DNA from: Aurantimonas manganoxydans SI85-9A1
GTDB taxonomy: Bacteria; Pseudomonadota; Alphaproteobacteria; Rhizobiales; Rhizobiaceae
DNA length: 64,000 nt
Direction of reading: 5' to 3'
Assembly (NCBI RefSeq): GCF_000153465.1
Contig: NZ_CH672387.1
Location: 833,180-897,179 of the forward strand
The notes beneath the pieces are model-generated. The model searched no databases. It was not told the origin of the DNA and saw only the letters and a program-made list of their open reading frames with translations. Position numbers and translations under genes: made by a program. The number at the start of each line of letters is the position of its first letter. The first letter of the stretch is position 1. Positions 62,875 to 64,000 of this stretch are shown piece after piece.

Positions 62875-64000
62875 TCAGGCGAAGCGGCGGGCGGCGTCGA
62901 TGGCGAGGCCCAGGCCGACCGAGCCGAAGGCGTCGGACTGGGCGATGCGGGCGGCGGGAAAGCGGGCGGTGGCGGCGGCGCGCACGGCCGGCACCTGGGC
63001 GCCGCCGCCGGTCAGGATCACCGTCTCGATCGCCTGCGGCCCGACACCGGCCGTCGTCAGCGCGTCGTCGATGGCGCCGCGTATGCGGCCGACCAGCTCC
63101 GCGGATGCGGCCTCGAACTCGGCGCGGGTGGCGGGCGCCTCCAGAAGCAGGCCGAGCTCCTGCAGCCGGATCGTGGTCGCGTCGGTCTCGCTGAGGGCGA
63201 TCTTGGCGTTCTCGACGGCGCCGGCGAGGCGATGGCCCGAGCGGTGGACGAGCAGATGCTCGAAGCGGGCGAGCTTCTCCGGCTCGGCGGCCTCGCGGGC
63301 GAGACCGCGAATGTCGCGCAGGATCTTGGCCGTATAGAGCGTGTTGACCCGGTGCCAGGTGGCCATGTCGTTGAAGTACCAGACCGGCAGGCGGCGCTTG
63401 CCGTCGGCGGTGTGACTGCCCATGCCGAGGCTGGGCATGACCCGGGCGAGCGACAGCACCCGGTCGAAATCGGTGCCGCCGACATGAACGCCGGTCGAGG
63501 CGAGGATGTCGTCCAGCCGGTCGCCGGCGGCGGATCTGGCGCGCTCGGGCGACAGGCGCACCACCGAAAAGTCCGAGGTGCCGCCGCCGATGTCGACCAC
63601 CAGGGCGAGCTGCTCGGCCGCGATCCGGCTCTCGTAGTAGAGCGCGGCGGCGACGGGCTCGAACTGGAATTCGATGTGGCGGAACCCCTCGGCGCGGGCG
63701 GCGGCGGCGAGCTGGTCCTCGGCGGTCTGGTCGGCGCCCGCATCGTCGTCGATGAAATGCACCGGCCGGCCGAGCACGACGCGGTCGGTGGCGACGGCGT
63801 CCGGCCCGCCCTCGCTGCGGGCGGCCTCGGCCTCCAGCTTTCCGCGCAGATGTTTCAGGAAGCGGCCGATCAGCGCCTCGAAGCTCATGCGCTGGCGCCC
63901 GATCGGGGTGGTCTCGGCCATCAGCGAGGTGCCGAGGATCGACTTCAGCGCCCGCATGAAGCGGCCCTCGGCGCCGTCGACATATTCGAAGATGGCGGCG
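62875..64000 (-). CDS. Hsp70-family protein, YegD-like, 5' end outside the window
   Basis: ATPase-domain chaperone homolog that lacks the usual DnaK substrate domain. The visible part (about 375 residues) contains VLGRPVHFID, the phosphate-binding LVVDIGGGTSDFSVVRLS, GVHVGGTDFDRVLS and the C-terminal ETVILTGGGAQVPAV. In-frame coding (AAIFEYVDGAEGRFMRALKS) continues to the window edge, so the ATG at 63957 is internal. The gene is named yegD in E. coli; its role is not established. Members often lie near stress genes; here it lies upstream of the PilZ gene with 127 bases between. Confidence 0.9.
   Translation of the reverse strand, partial: AAIFEYVDGAEGRFMRALKSILGTSLMAETTPIGRQRMSFEALIGRFLKHLRGKLEAEAARSEGGPDAVATDRVVLGRPVHFIDDDAGADQTAEDQLAAAARAEGFRHIEFQFEPVAAALYYESRIAAEQLALVVDIGGGTSDFSVVRLSPERARSAAGDRLDDILASTGVHVGGTDFDRVLSLARVMPSLGMGSHTADGKRRLPVWYFNDMATWHRVNTLYTAKILRDIRGLAREAAEPEKLARFEHLLVHRSGHRLAGAVENAKIALSETDATTIRLQELGLLLEAPATRAEFEAASAELVGRIRGAIDDALTTAGVGPQAIETVILTGGGAQVPAVRAAATARFPAARIAQSDAFGSVGLGLAIDAARRFA

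Noticed and set aside
61038-63194. Long plus-strand frame over msrA, the GlcG-like and PilZ genes
   Set aside because: It spans several good minus-strand genes and has no recognisable domain.

Overview
The window is high-GC, gene-dense chromosomal DNA with no sign of plasmid, prophage or insertion-sequence content. Gene content and order point to an alphaproteobacterium, most likely of the order Hyphomicrobiales (Rhizobiales). Supporting evidence is the block rsfS-rlmH-envC-ctpA-yibQ-rppH facing an atpHAGDC operon that has priA and a fructose-6-phosphate-aldolase-type transaldolase upstream, an HWE-type histidine kinase, and a complete pqqABCDE cluster. The genus cannot be fixed from the sequence alone. 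I read 62 protein genes and recognised no tRNA, rRNA or CRISPR array.

Left part (1-21000). The window opens inside a protocatechuate-branch operon (pcaD-pcaB). It continues with a soluble PAS chemoreceptor, a DUF3750-like protein divergent from a rhizobial-type L-asparaginase, and a NYN/LOTUS protein. The GTPase meaB diverges from pqqA, the small PQQ precursor gene, which leads a tightly coupled pqqABCDE operon. Convergent with pqqE is a FeeM/LuxI-like N-acyl transferase whose AT-rich upstream region holds an 18-bp palindrome. A membrane GGDEF-EAL protein, a CorA-type transporter, the two methylmalonyl-CoA mutase subunits (partners of MeaB), an HWE sensor kinase and a small glycine/methionine-rich protein follow.

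Middle part (21000-41500). Here lie a HerA-like ATPase (DUF853), a TM2 protein, a Rieske-flavoprotein reductase, an L,D-transpeptidase lipoprotein, a type II haloacid dehalogenase, and a branched-chain aminotransferase. An oxidative-stress and cytochrome run follows (Fe-superoxide dismutase, cytochrome c', diheme cytochrome c), then an oligopeptidase B. The complete seven-gene Mrp Na+/H+ antiporter operon (mrpABCDEFG) is followed by a DUF423 membrane protein, an SDR oxidoreductase and prfC (release factor 3).

Right part (41500-64000). A gene-free stretch of about 600 bases separates prfC from the ribosome/cell-envelope block rsfS-rlmH-envC-ctpA-yibQ-rppH. This converges on the F1 ATP synthase operon atpHAGDC across a strong bidirectional hairpin. 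Three membrane or secreted genes lie between priA and atpH. Beyond priA are fsa/tal, dps, a second SDR, a DUF302 protein, an exported MsrA, a GlcG/HbpS-like protein, a PilZ protein, and a YegD-type Hsp70 homolog that runs off the right edge.

Most of the window is ordinary metabolic and housekeeping DNA. The least explained parts are the FeeM-like synthase with its palindromic upstream region, the gene-free interval before rsfS with clustered inverted repeats, the NYN/LOTUS protein, the glycine/methionine-rich small protein, and a secreted orphan next to priA.
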